Source: Nemertoderma westbladi (taxonomy: Eukaryota; Xenacoelomorpha; Nemertodermatida; Nemertodermatidae). Taken from it: a stretch of DNA of 64,000 nucleotides. Positions 9,973 to 20,190 of this stretch are shown in pieces; positions within the stretch are counted from its first letter, which is position 1, and the number at the start of each line of letters is the position of its first letter. Made by a program: the position numbers and the translations under genes. A model generated the notes under the pieces. That model was given only the letters and a program-made list of their open reading frames with translations, was not told where the DNA came from and ran no database searches. The stretch lies in assembly GCA_032718475.1 (NCBI GenBank), contig JAUCBJ010007220.1:1-64000 (forward strand), written 5' to 3'.

Positions 9973-11202
9973 AATCCCACGACAGCCAAGGGACAGGACA
10001 TGGCGAACAAGAGAGTGGAGTCCCAGCAGAAGGCACTAGGGATCGTGTGGAACCGAGAGACAGACGAGTTAAAATACCACTTGAGTCAGGAGGGCGCAGC
10101 TATCCACTCAAAGAGGGGCTATGTGTCGTATATAGCCAGGATATACGATCCCCTAGGCCTAGCATCCCCATTACTAGTCACGGGGAAACAGATACTCAAG
10201 AGAGTGTACAAACTAAAGGATGACTGGGATACAGAGGTCCCGGAAGAGATCAGCAAGCAATGGAGCAAGTGGACAGAGAGTTTAGAGCAGATGGGAACAT
10301 ACAGCATGCCACGTGTGTATTTCCCGGATGGGGACATGACGAATCTGGATTTACACATGTTCTCCGATGCGTCATTAGAGGCATACGGAGCGGCACTCTA
10401 CTTAGTACAACGAGAGGGGGCTCACAAGCCCAGACTCGCATTCAGCAAAGCGACGTCGATGCCACCAGATTCAGCATCAGTTCCGAAACTCGAGTTGACA
10501 GCTGCGAGGTTAGGAGTTAGGGCCACAGCCTACTTAGTGGACGCTATTGCCAACATAGTGGAAACACACTACTGGACGGATTCCATGGTAGTGCTCGGTT
10601 GGCTACATAACGAAAGGACGAGATACCCTATATTCGTCGCAAATAGGGTGGACGAAATAAGGGCAACTACAGAATTAGAAAGGTGGCACTACTGCCCAAC
10701 GGACAAGAACCCAGCGGATTTGATATCGAGGGGCGTGGCACGCCACACTTTCTTGAGGAAGGAAGTATTGTGGCAGCATGGGCCGCAATTTCTGAACGAT
10801 AAGACAGCCTGGCCACCGATGAGAAAAGTGGACCCGGGCGCAGAACAAGTAGCGTTAGAGGAGGAGGGAGTAGATTCAGAAGGTGAGGAGATATACAGCC
10901 AGATGATAATAGAGAAAAGGGACGTGCAACCGAAACCGGAAGAACTATGCGATAACCCAACGGACAAACTCCTTAGCTACAGCTCTAGTTGGTACAAGAC
11001 CAAGAAGTTAGTGGCGTACCGGAGAGCCTTCGGGTACTTCCTTAGGGGAATCGGTAGAGATACAAAAGGTAAAATAAACGTCGATCTGGAGGGAGCGGCC
11101 AAGGCAGTCATCCGCTACGAACAGAGGAAGAACTACAGCGACGAGGTGGAACGTGTCGGTCCGTCGGTAAACAACAGCATCTCCGACGGGACAGTGAGCT
11201 GA
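9967..11202 (+). pseudogene. BEL/Pao RT thumb and RNase H (A17-type region)
   Basis: Contains ALGIVWNRETDEL and RIYDPLGLASPLLV, the hallmark connection of BEL/Pao pol. RNase H follows: MFSDASLEAYGAALY (first Asp), KLELTAARLG (Glu), WTDSMVVLGWL (Asp) and HYCPTDKNPADLISRGV (last Asp). All four acidic positions seem present. The chain ends at 11,202 only because of a frame change near 11,190; the integrase continues in the next frame. Confidence 0.85.
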
Positions 11203-12459
11203 TCGCGCTGTCACCACAACTCAATGATGACGGGATCCTAGTAATGAACTCTAGGGTGTTGAACAACAACAGTATTGTCATCCCACCAAAGCCCATCATC
11301 ATTCCCAATGGATCACCGATAGTCCATCAGATCATCTGGGACTCCCATAAGTCGATATTGCACGGGGGCACCAACCGGACCCTCACGGAGATACAAAGGA
11401 CCTTTTGGGTCAAACAGTTGAGAAAGAAGGTAAAGGCGGTAGTGGGGCAGTGCCAGACCTGCCGACGAGCTAAGAAGGAGCGAGCTATACAGAAGATGGC
11501 GCCGCTACCGGCCAGCAGGGTGAGACAACACGACCTGCCATTTACGCATTGCGGTGTGGATATGTTCGCGCCGATAAAGATTAAGGTGATGCGGCACACG
11601 GAGAAGCGCTACAACGGTATTATCTTCGTATGTAACAACGCACGGGTGGTAGGGATAGAACTCGCCCAAGTTGCAACCGCATCAGCATTCATTAATGCTC
11701 TAGAAAGGTTCAGGGACCGCAAAGGTGGGATGATCGCAGTAATATATTCTGACAACGGAACCAACTTTGTGGGGGCAGAGAACGAGATGGCGGATGCCTT
11801 GGATATCCTGGAAGGGGAAGAAGTCAATGCAGCCATGAGAAGACGACAGGTGAAGTGGGAGAGGAGGACACCGTATGCTCCACATACTCTAGAATGCGTC
11901 GAGAGACTCATGGGTAGTTCCAAGCATCTAATGACGAAGTTGATGAACACCCACATGGTTACCGAGGACGTACTAAGGACGGTACTAGCGAAGTGTGAGG
12001 GTATCATTAATAGCAGGCCGCTATATCCAGAAAATGATGACCCAGAGTCATTAGATGTGCTGACGCCCAGTCACTTTCTAATGGAGAGGCTGGCGACCAT
12101 CGACATGCGGGGTGTAGACCCAGATGATATACACTCCCGACAGAGTTGGAAAGTCGCTAAGGCGATAAGCGCAGAGTACTGGAGGAGGTGGGTCGAGGGA
12201 TATCTACCCATGCTCCATAGGAGAATCAAGTGGAGGAACACGAACAGAGAGCTAAAGGAGGGTGACTTGGTGATCGTCACTGACGATACCATCATCAACA
12301 ACCAATGGTGGTTGGCGAGAGTTATGGGCACTTACTCCAATGAGGACGGGAAGAGTCCGATCGGTTGAAGTGCGGATAGGTGGGAAAATAGGAGCGAAAG
12401 ATAGAAAGACCTATAGAAGGGCTGTATGCAAGTGCTGCCTACTAGAGGGAGCACCTTAG
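11195..12459 (+). pseudogene. BEL/Pao integrase
   Basis: The main open part is 11244-12368, with upstream in-frame sequence from about 11195. N-terminal HHCC zinc site: HKSILHGG then CQTC. Catalytic core: Asp in HCGVDMF, Asp in YSDNGTNFVGA and Glu in TLECVERLMG, so the DDE triad is intact. The C-terminus has the BEL/Pao block (LKEGDLVIV, WWLARV). A last shift near 12,355 is needed to read the usual VRSVEVRI...YRRAV tail, which ends at TAG 12457-12459. With the earlier shifts and the gag stop, this unit cannot be autonomous. Confidence 0.85.
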
Positions 12460-12590
12460 ACGAGTAGAGTTTAGTTGTCCAAGTTTTGGACTGAGGGGGG
12501 TGGGATTGAGGGCGAGACGCCCTTCCCACACATAAAAAATAAAAAAAATAATAAATAAAGAAAGATTAAGTAGGCAGATGGAAGTTAGTA
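12460..12590 (+). other. Conserved 3' block after pol, shared by both units
   Basis: Non-coding. It contains gtccaagttttggactgaggggggtggg and ggcgagacgcccttcccacac, then an A-rich run. The same block follows the truncated ORF of unit 2 at about 23,878-23,945. Confidence 0.8.
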
Positions 12591-13150
12591 AGAGTTAGGC
12601 AGATAGTAAGAGTTAGTAGTTAGAGGGTACATAGTACCGTTAGTTAGTTAAGAAATTAGAAGGTACGTAGTACCACTAGTTAGTTAGTAAGAGTTAGTAG
12701 TTAGAGGGTACGTAGTACCGTTAGTTAGTTGGAGAGAGTTAGAAGTTAGTAAGAGGGTACGTAGTACCGTTAGTTAGTTGGAGAGAGTTAGAGTTAGTAA
12801 GAGGGTACGTAGTACCGGTTAGTTAGTTAGTGGAGTTAGAGGTTAGTAAGAGGGTACATATTACCGGTTAGTTAGTTAGTGGAGTTAGAGGTTAGTAAGA
12901 GGGTACGTAGTACCGGTTAGTTAGTTAGTGGAGTTAGAGGTTAGTAAGAGGGTACATAGTACCAGTTAGTTAGTTAGTAGAGTTAGAGGTTAGTAAGAGG
13001 GTACGTAGTACCGGTTTGTTAGTTAGTGGAGCTAGAGGTTAGTAAGAGGGTACGTAGTACCGGTTAGTAGAAGTTAGTTAGAAGTTAGTAAGAGGGTACG
13101 TGGTACCGGATAGTAAGAGTTAGTGGTAGAAGGGTATGTATAATGTAGAT
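12590..13150 (+). repeat. Tandem repeats with GGTAC...GTACC hairpins
   Basis: About ten degenerate units of roughly 50-60 bp built on GTTAGTTAGTnnGAGTTAGAGGTTAGTAAGAGGGTACGTAGTACC. Each holds a 5-bp inverted repeat around a 3-nt loop. Related arrays follow unit 2 (24,030-24,329 and 25,013-26,100). Confidence 0.85.
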
Positions 13151-13600
13151 ATTAGTTAGTAGTGAGTAGCGAGAGGGGGGCATATGAGTACAGCTGGATA
13201 AATCGTGTAGGCCACGCGGCGTATACTGTTGTACTGCACAGGCCCACAGAGTAGGCCAGAATGTGGATTATGAAGTAGAGTAATCCACCGGCGATAATAA
13301 GTAAGTAGTAGCACAGTAGTACAATAGTTAGCACAGTACGATTAAATTAAATTAAAATAAAATTAGACAAAAAATTAGACAAATGATGGTAACAGTAGAA
13401 AGAAAATTCTGGAACATAATTAAAGTAACGGACAAAATTACAATTTAGGGTACAATTTGACAGTTTTAGAAATTAAGTAGTAAAAATTAGGCTATAACTC
13501 AAAATTAAGTAGGAAATAGGCCATTGTCGAACTGTACAGACCATCTTAAACTTATCACTCATCTATACTGCGCCTTGGAAAGGCACCACCTTACAGGTGA
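13150..13600. other. Spacer before the unit-2 ORF
   Basis: AT-rich, no ORF and no recognised element. Near 13,586 the sequence cttacag|gtgagcg reads as both an acceptor and a donor consensus, just upstream of the next ORF. Confidence 0.5.
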
Positions 13601-13619
13601 GCGAGTGAGAGAGTTCGGA

Positions 13620-13880
13620 ATGGCGGGGAAACTGATCAGGAAGAGAAAGGCGGAGTCAGGAGGAAAGGAGATACTGGTGGATTTCACCAAGAGGCATCCG
13701 GAAGAGAAGACGAGGGGATACTACGAGCGGTTAGAGAGAGGTCACGGAGCGCGAGCGCTACAAGACCATTTCAGGGAGGTGCATGAACAGCGGCTGGTCG
13801 GGACCTACGGGACGCTGTCGCTGGACAATGCAATCTTCGAGCATTTCCACTACGTGGTGAAAGGAGACTGGAAAGACTGA
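13620..13880 (+). CDS. Unrecognised small basic ORF, 86 aa from its ATG
   Basis: I do not recognise this protein. The ATG at 13620 opens a frame with a strongly basic start (GKLIRKRK), then a Lys/Arg/Glu-rich helix-like stretch ending in FHYVVKGDWKD. High GC in third positions and few low-complexity runs resemble the neighbouring unit-2 ORFs, not the AT-rich LINE that follows. It lies where unit 2 would begin, and the exonuclease-like ORF resumes at 20,191 after the LINE insertion. It may therefore be the N-terminal part of the same interrupted gene. The frames differ, so this is inference only. Confidence 0.45.
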   Translation: MAGKLIRKRKAESGGKEILVDFTKRHPEEKTRGYYERLERGHGARALQDHFREVHEQRLVGTYGTLSLDNAIFEHFHYVVKGDWKD

Positions 13881-14149
13881 AAAGAGATTGGAAGATGAGG
13901 TAGCAGTAATCATGCCTATGCAGCTACTACTGGTGTAGGCTATGCTAGCACTCTGTCTCTGACTGCCTGACTGTGGACTGAATGTACGAACTTTGAACTC
14001 TATAACTTACCCCATCGCCCCATCTTCACACGGCCGTATTTAACTTACGACTCAAGTCAATTTGGCTGTACAGGAAATTCCCGGTATCATAACAACCCGA
14101 CCTACCGGCCTAGTCTACCGGTACTACCATACGCGCCGGCGCCGGAACC

Positions 14150-14265
14150 ATGTCGTCGCAAATACATAAAATCGAGGCCCTAATTGAGCGGAAATTTGCT
14201 GCACTTGAAAATGACATCTCTTGTATTAAGTCCTTCAAACCACAACTAGATCTTATCTCAAATAT
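14150..14265 (+). pseudogene. LINE ORF1, 5' fragment
   Basis: The ATG at 14150 starts MSSQIHKIEALIERKFAALE, a coiled-coil start typical of LINE ORF1. It is broken after DLISN by the RTE insertion; the last 11 bases (atctcaaatat, 14255-14265) are repeated at 15752-15762 where the frame resumes. Confidence 0.8.
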
Positions 14266-14280
14266 TCATCTTATATTTAT
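14266..14280. other. 15-bp filler at the 5' junction of RTE copy 2
   Basis: tcatcttatatttat lies between the target duplication and the first LINE base. It matches neither the LINE nor the interrupted ORF1, and resembles the local tcttatctcaaat sequence, as expected of template-jump filler. Confidence 0.6.
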
Positions 14281-15751
14281 CTCATCTATCCCATCATAGT
14301 AGACATGTACCGTACAACAAGAGTCCCACAAGAAATGAAAACAAATAAGTTGGTGCCAGTTCCCAAGAAGGGCAACCTAACACTCTATGGTTCTTTTCGG
14401 GGAATCTCATTGATCTCGATTGCTGCAAAACTATACAATAGAATTCTATTAAATCGCATCAGGGATCCCATTGAGAGACTGCTACGTGGAAATCAGAATG
14501 GGTTCCGTAAAGGTCGTGGGACCATGGAGCCCATTTTGGCACTTAGAAGGATAATTGAAGAGTTATCAAAAAAGAAAGACAGGCATCTGGCTGTTATATT
14601 TGTTGACTTCTTCAAGGCCTTTGATTCAGTCTCTCGCTCACGTATGTTCAGCATACTTTCATTATATGGGATTCCTGATGAAATTATTGCAGCAATCAGA
14701 TCAGTATACGATGGTTCGACAACATTTGTGTCTACTGTTGATGGTGACACAGAACCATTTGAAGTGTTATGGGGCGTCCTCCAAGGAGACACACTTGCAC
14801 CATTCTTGTTCATTATTGTGGTTGACTATGTTCTACGCATGTCCTTAGATCATCATAATGATGATGGGGTGATGATAACTCCACCTACTGGCTCCAGAAG
14901 TCGAGGAAATCCTGCCAAGTACCTAACTGATCTAGACTTTGCTGATGACTTAGGAGTACTCTCAGAATCATTAGAGGGAGCCCAGCGGCTCCTCAGCTCA
15001 TTAGAACATGCTGCTTCTAGTGTTGGTCTTTTTATTAACTCCAGAAAGACAAAAATTCTGACAGTTAACTTTGAAAGTCCTCAGCAAGTCTCTGATCGGA
15101 TGAGCATAAGCTCAAAGGATGGTATGCTTGAGCATGTGGACGACTTCTGTTACCTGGGATCATGGATCCGGAAGTCAGGTGAGGACCTTCGAATACGTAA
15201 GGGAAAGGCATGGGCAGCCTTGAATAGGCTTTCCAGGATTTGGAAGTCACCTAGAATTAATCGGAAACTTAAGGTCCGATTATTCAGAGCAGCAGTAGTT
15301 CCAGTACTCCTCTACGGGAGTCCATGCTGGGCTCTAACTGCTGAGGACACCAAATCTCTGGATGGCACATTCACAAGAATGCTACGCCGGGTACATTGTG
15401 TCAAGTACAATGCACACATCTCCAACCAGACACTATATAACATTGGAGGTGTCTCATTGGTTCCCCCAAGCTTGACACTAGAACAAAATCGCCTCCGCTT
15501 TGCAGGACATTGCTTTCGCCGTGAGGACCAGCCAGTGCATAATCTTGTACTTTGGCAGCCTCATGGAGTGAATAAGCATGGTGGACAGCCCATGACTTTC
15601 TTGAGACGCATCTTAAAGGACACTGGCCTTAAAGATGCGGATGATCTAGCAAATGTCATGGGTGATAGGGAGTTGTGGCGGTGCAATTTTGTTGACAAGC
15701 CGGCACAGCATTCTTAAAAATGCAGCTGCAATGCAGCATGCCGATCCTAGT
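14281..15751 (+). mobile_element. RTE-like LINE copy 2, 5'-truncated, in ORF1 of the CR1/L2-like LINE
   Basis: Homology to the full copy starts at ctcatctatcccatc and ends at the TAG tail. An 11-bp duplication (14255-14265 and 15752-15762) flanks it, so this is a genuine target-primed insertion younger than its host LINE. Confidence 0.92.
14305..15717 (+). pseudogene. RT domain ORF of RTE copy 2 (470 aa)
   Basis: Open from the truncation point to the family stop, and almost identical in protein to the intact copy. RT motifs FFKAFDS, GVLQGDTLAP and FADD are intact, but the whole endonuclease and the start of the RT are missing. It lacks the element's promoter. It is counted as a pseudogene because of the truncation, not because of inactivating changes. 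Confidence 0.9.
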
Positions 15752-15762
15752 ATCTCAAATAT

Positions 15763-16525
15763 AATCGCCGAAAATGAATTTCTCAAAAAGGAGAATGCCA
15801 CGTTCCGTTCCAAGTTAAATCAGCTGTCCGAGTCGAATGATGATTTGCAACAGTATATACGTAGAAACTGTGTTCTATTTCACGGGATCCCTGAATCTTC
15901 CTTCCATAATGATCGGATAAAGATCGTAGAATTACTGACATGCATCGGGATAAATCCTGATGTAATCGACGTTGTACATCGGCTCGGGAAATACTTCCCG
16001 GCAACGGCACACGGCACTAGCTCGGGTTCCTCCGCTTCTAATAGTCCCTCAGGTGGGCCCAATCCGACGCAGGGTAAAGTAAGACCAGTCATTGTTCGCT
16101 TTCTTGGTCATTCGACTCGCTATGTAATTTTCGGAAAGCGTAAGGAGTTTCCGAAGGGGATTTACGTTAGCGACCACCTGACTCCGGCGAGGGCTGAAAT
16201 TCTACGAGAAGCAAAGTCACACAAACGGGCGGGTCGGATTCATGCTGCGTACTCGATAAATGGCGTAATAAACATCCGTGTCAAAGAAGGACCTGATGCC
16301 GGTAGTCGACCTCACGTTGTTCGCAGCATTAAAGATATCACTTCTCTCCTGGCTGCCGGTACGGGTAATCCAATTTCCGTTTCTGATAATGCCGAAACCA
16401 ATTCCATAAATCGGGAGTTTCTTGGAGTTTCCACTCGTTCTCGGAAGACTAACAGCACCATTGTAAGTACCAGCACTGGGACGAGTAACGGGTTCGATGT
16501 ATTGACGGACGATTGCGATCAGTGA
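15763..16525 (+). pseudogene. LINE ORF1, 3' part (coiled coil, RRM-like, C-terminal domain)
   Basis: Continues the frame of 14150-14265 once the insertion is disregarded. A short coiled coil (ENEFLKKENATFRSKLNQLSE) leads to RRNCVLFHGIPES and VVHRLGKY, then PVIVRF. This is the layout of LINE ORF1p proteins with an RRM and C-terminal domain that bind element RNA. The tail is Ser/Thr-rich. Stop TGA at 16523-16525. As the DNA stands, the upstream frame is a chimera starting in RTE sequence. Confidence 0.75.
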
Positions 16526-16809
16526 ATTCAGACTGAGTGAGTAATTATCTGTACGATCAAGTGAACCTAACATATTTACTCCTGTAAGAGCCCTTTAAAT
16601 ACGGTAGGCCTATATATATCCTATAAATATCGTGAATTGCAGAAGAGCTTCCATGTCTTACTATATTTTTTAGAATCTTGTCAGAAAATTATGTCATCAG
16701 GGAGCTATTTACTATTTTTTTCTTTTTTTTTGTAATTTAGTACCAGCTTTTGCGCTATTTACTATTACTTGGATGCATAATGGGGAAATTTTAAAGTACT
16801 ACGTATCGT
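16526..16809. other. ORF1-ORF2 gap of the LINE; endonuclease missing
   Basis: AT-rich with no long frame. An endonuclease domain of about 230 residues is expected at the start of ORF2, and none is found here or in the first 200 residues of the following ORF, so an internal deletion is inferred. Confidence 0.6.
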
Positions 16810-18789
16810 GTGCATTCAGTCCGATGTCGGATATTAAAGTCAATTTATATAAAGAATAAATTATACATAAAATATTTGAAAAAACCAACTTCAGCCAATC
16901 TTGAAATATATAAACGGTATCGCAACAAGCTCACCTACATTCTGAGGTTGGCTGAGAAGCGGTATTATGAAACTAGATTTAGACAATGTGGTGGAAATAT
17001 AAAAAGGACATGGCGAGTCATTAATTCCGTAATAACGGGCCGCTCAAAATCGAATAGGCCACAGAAACTGATAGTAGAAAATAATAATACAAAATGTGAT
17101 ATAATAGATCCCCAAAGTATTGCTGATTCATTCAATAGTTTTTTCGCTAATATTGGGAAGCAATTGGATGTAAAAATCCCGGTATCCAGATTAAATCCAT
17201 TAAGTTTCATTCCCAGACGTTGCTCAGTATCTTCGTCTTTCGCACTAATTGAAACTTCATCGGCTGAGATACAGTATCATATTTTGAACCTTAGTGAATC
17301 CAGTGCGACTAATGATACCTTTCCGTGGAAATTAGTTAGAATGTACTACAGGGAATTATCATATCATCTTGAATACCTAATAAATATTTCATTTCGATTT
17401 TCATCATTCCCTGACCAACTCAAACAAGCACGTGTAATACCAGTATTTAAAAAGGGCGAGCCAACTGATAGAGGGAACTATAGACCGGTATCAATTTTGC
17501 CTTTATTTAGCAAGATATACGAGAAAATTATATATGACCAGCTACTGTCCTTTTTTGGGAGAAACAACATTCTAAATCCGAAACAGTTCGGATTCCGTAA
17601 ATCTCACAGCACTTTTCATGCAATTTTAGAAATTACTGAAAAAATCAGAGAAACTCTGGATAGTAGTGAATCAGCTTGTGGCGTGTTTGTAGATTTAAAA
17701 AAAGCATTCGATACGATAAACCATCGTATTCTTCTAGATAAACTGAACTGTTATGGAATTAGAGGGAGGCCTCTCGAGTTAATAAAAAACTACTTATCAA
17801 ATAGAACTCAACATGTTGCATTTGGTTCACTTAGTTCAGGCAGTCTTAAAATTAGTTGCGGTGTGCCACAGGGTTCAATTCTAGGTCCGTTATTTTTCCT
17901 CATATACATAAATGACCTACCGCAAGCAACATCCTTGACCACTGTGTTATTTGCTGATGATACTAGTTTTATTTATAGTTCTAAGTCGGATGCTGAAATA
18001 CAACATAAACTTTGCTCTGAATTAACCGGTATTAGTTATTGGCTCATATCAAATAGATTATCCTTAAATCTGTCTAAGACGGAGTATGTAATTTTCACGA
18101 ATAAACAAAATTATAATATTAACATATCAGTAGATAACACCGTTTTAAAGGAAGTATGTGCAGTAAAATACCTAGGTATTTTTATTGACAACCATCTGTC
18201 ATGGAATTCACAAGTGAAACATGTATTAAGTAAAATCTCTAAGGTTTCTGATATTTTTTACAAATTAAGATATATTTTCCCTCTACATGTACTAAAACTT
18301 CTTTATTTCTCGCTTGTACACCCCTACATTCAATACGGCCTAATCTGCTGGGGTTCTGCTGGTGTGTCTAAAATTGAAAAAATTCGAGTGAAAATAAATA
18401 AAATACTCAGGTGTATAACGTTCGCAGAATATAGATCCTCATCATTTACAATATATAAGTCACTAGGTATCCTACCAATTCAACACTTATATAGGTTACA
18501 ATTAGCTACATTTATGCACAGTATACATTACCGTTACGACAAAACTGGCATGTACAACATGTTTGAGAAAATACATACAAAACATTCGCATAATACAAGA
18601 GCCGCGTCTAACAATTTATTCTTTATACCTCGCAGAGAACTGGTCGTTGGTCAAATGTCCTTAAGATACATGGGTCCAGTAACATGGAATGATTTACCTA
18701 ACGAACTTCGCAATATACGAGGGAAGCGTCTGTTTGTAAATAAGTTAAAAGCCCATCTACTTAATTCAGATGGCCTATCTGCTTCGTAG
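16810..18789 (+). CDS. CR1/L2-like LINE reverse transcriptase ORF2, lacking the endonuclease
   Basis: 659 aa. After an N-terminal helical region (YKRYRNKLTYILRLAEKRYYE) the RT runs from about residue 205 (ARVIPVFKKGE, then NYRPVSILP), with VDLKKAFDTINH near 293, [13 protein letters not shown] near 350 and FADDTSFIY near 380; all catalytic Asp residues are present. The C-terminal thumb continues to NDLPNELR and ends with TAG at 18787-18789. Members of this clade normally carry an APE-type endonuclease at the N-terminus. It is absent, so the protein could not nick targets on its own. No in-frame stops, so the copy is not very old. Confidence 0.85.
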   Translation: MHSVRCRILKSIYIKNKLYIKYLKKPTSANLEIYKRYRNKLTYILRLAEKRYYETRFRQCGGNIKRTWRVINSVITGRSKSNRPQKLIVENNNTKCDIIDPQSIADSFNSFFANIGKQLDVKIPVSRLNPLSFIPRRCSVSSSFALIETSSAEIQYHILNLSESSATNDTFPWKLVRMYYRELSYHLEYLINISFRFSSFPDQLKQARVIPVFKKGEPTDRGNYRPVSILPLFSKIYEKIIYDQLLSFFGRNNILNPKQFGFRKSHSTFHAILEITEKIRETLDSSESACGVFVDLKKAFDTINHRILLDKLNCYGIRGRPLELIKNYLSNRTQHVAFGSLSSGSLKISCGVPQGSILGPLFFLIYINDLPQATSLTTVLFADDTSFIYSSKSDAEIQHKLCSELTGISYWLISNRLSLNLSKTEYVIFTNKQNYNINISVDNTVLKEVCAVKYLGIFIDNHLSWNSQVKHVLSKISKVSDIFYKLRYIFPLHVLKLLYFSLVHPYIQYGLICWGSAGVSKIEKIRVKINKILRCITFAEYRSSSFTIYKSLGILPIQHLYRLQLATFMHSIHYRYDKTGMYNMFEKIHTKHSHNTRAASNNLFFIPRRELVVGQMSLRYMGPVTWNDLPNELRNIRGKRLFVNKLKAHLLNSDGLSAS

Positions 18790-18819
18790 TCACATATTTT
18801 TTACGTTTCTCCTAATAAT

Positions 18820-19790
18820 ATATATTATGTTACATACGGCCTACTGTAACTTATCCATTTGTAACTCATCCATCTCTACCCGGACACGGGGAAATGTTAC
18901 ATAAGGCCTACTGTAACTTATCCATCACTACCCGGACACGGGGTCATGTTACATAAGGCCTACTGTAACTTATCCATCACTACCCGGACACGGGGTCATG
19001 TTACATACGGCCTACTGTAACTTATCCATTTGTAATTCATCCATAACTACCCGGACACGGGGTCATGTTACATACGGCCTACTGTAACTTATCCATCACT
19101 ACCCGGACACGGGGTCATGTTACATAAGGCCTACTGTGACTTATCCATATCCATTTGTAACTCATTCATCTCTACCCGGACACGGGGTCATGTTACATAC
19201 GGCCTACTGTAACTTATCCATTTGTAACTCATCCATCTCTACCCGGACACGGGGAAATGTTACATAAGGCCTACTGTAACTTATCCATCACAACCCGGAC
19301 ACGGGGTCATGTTACATAAGGCCTACTGTAACTTATCCATCACTACTCGGACACGGGGTCATGTTACATACGGCCTACTGTAACTTATCCATTAGTAATT
19401 CATCCATAACTACCCGGACACGGGGTCATGTTACATACGGCCTACTGTAACTTATCCATCACTACCCGGACACGTGGTCATGTTACATAAGGCCTACTGT
19501 GACTTATCCATATCCATTTGTAACTCACCCATCTCTACCCGGACACGGGGTCATGTTACATACGGCCTACTGTAACTTATCCATATCCATTTGTAACTCA
19601 TTCATCACTACCCGGACACTGGGACATGTTACATTGGGCCTACTGTAACTTATCCATCACTACCCGGACACGGGGTCATGTTACTTAAGGCATACTGTAT
19701 TTTATCAATTTGCTACATATCCTTATCCATCACTACCCGGGCACGGGGTCATGTTACATAGGGCCTACTGTGACTTATCCGTTACTATCT
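18820..19790 (+). repeat. 52-bp minisatellite in the LINE 3' UTR, with a higher-order pattern
   Basis: About 17 units of tacccggacacggggtcatgttacataaggcctactgtaacttatccatcac. Some are lengthened by atccatttgtaactcatcc. The order of long and short units from about 18,830 recurs from about 19,190, giving a higher-order period near 360 bp. The 240 bp that follow are AT-rich. Confidence 0.9.
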
Positions 19791-20190
19791 GTGTGCGGTG
19801 TCAAGTAACAAATTACGTTTAATTGGTTTTTTGTGAATAAAGAGTTTCGGTATTAAATCGCTCAATTGTGTACAAATTTTTTAATTGAAAGTGATATTTG
19901 GTTGTTTGTTTTATATTTTGTTCCATTTTCATTGGGATACTATTCATTTACTTTAAAATTCAAACTATGATTCATATGTGTATATGACTATTATACGTAT
20001 TGTATATAATTTTTTATATTTTAAGGGGTACAGCACCTACTAGCAAATTGTGCTATCTTGCTGGCCCCGCCATTGAGTAGGACTGCCCACTGTCTCTTTT
20101 TTTTATATCCTTTTTTGGGTGTTGTTTTGGTTTATTTAGTGGTGCAGGGTATGTTTATCGACAATTATTAAATAAAACAATAAGTCAAAG

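Larger units (their letters stand above)
13881..20190 (+). mobile_element. CR1/L2-like LINE, 5' end unresolved, internally damaged
   Basis: Two-ORF LINE: ORF1 starts at 14150 and is split by RTE copy 2, ORF2 is the RT at 16810-18789, then comes a long 3' UTR minisatellite and a terminal block (ggtacagcacctactagcaaattgtgctatcttgctggcc...gagtaggactgcc) of the CR1/L2 type, ending in an A-rich stretch near 20,170. The left boundary lies somewhere between 13,881 and 14,150. I found no clear target duplication. The element separates two high-GC coding blocks of the composite retroelement. Confidence 0.75.

Noticed and set aside
10667-12331. Several minus-strand ORFs of 60-130 aa opposite pol
   Set aside because: Shadows of the GC-rich plus-strand pol; no start context, domain or splice signal.
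15653-16525. A 290-aa ORF as a new fusion gene
   Set aside because: Its first part is the out-of-frame end of the RTE insertion; only the part from 15763 is LINE ORF1.
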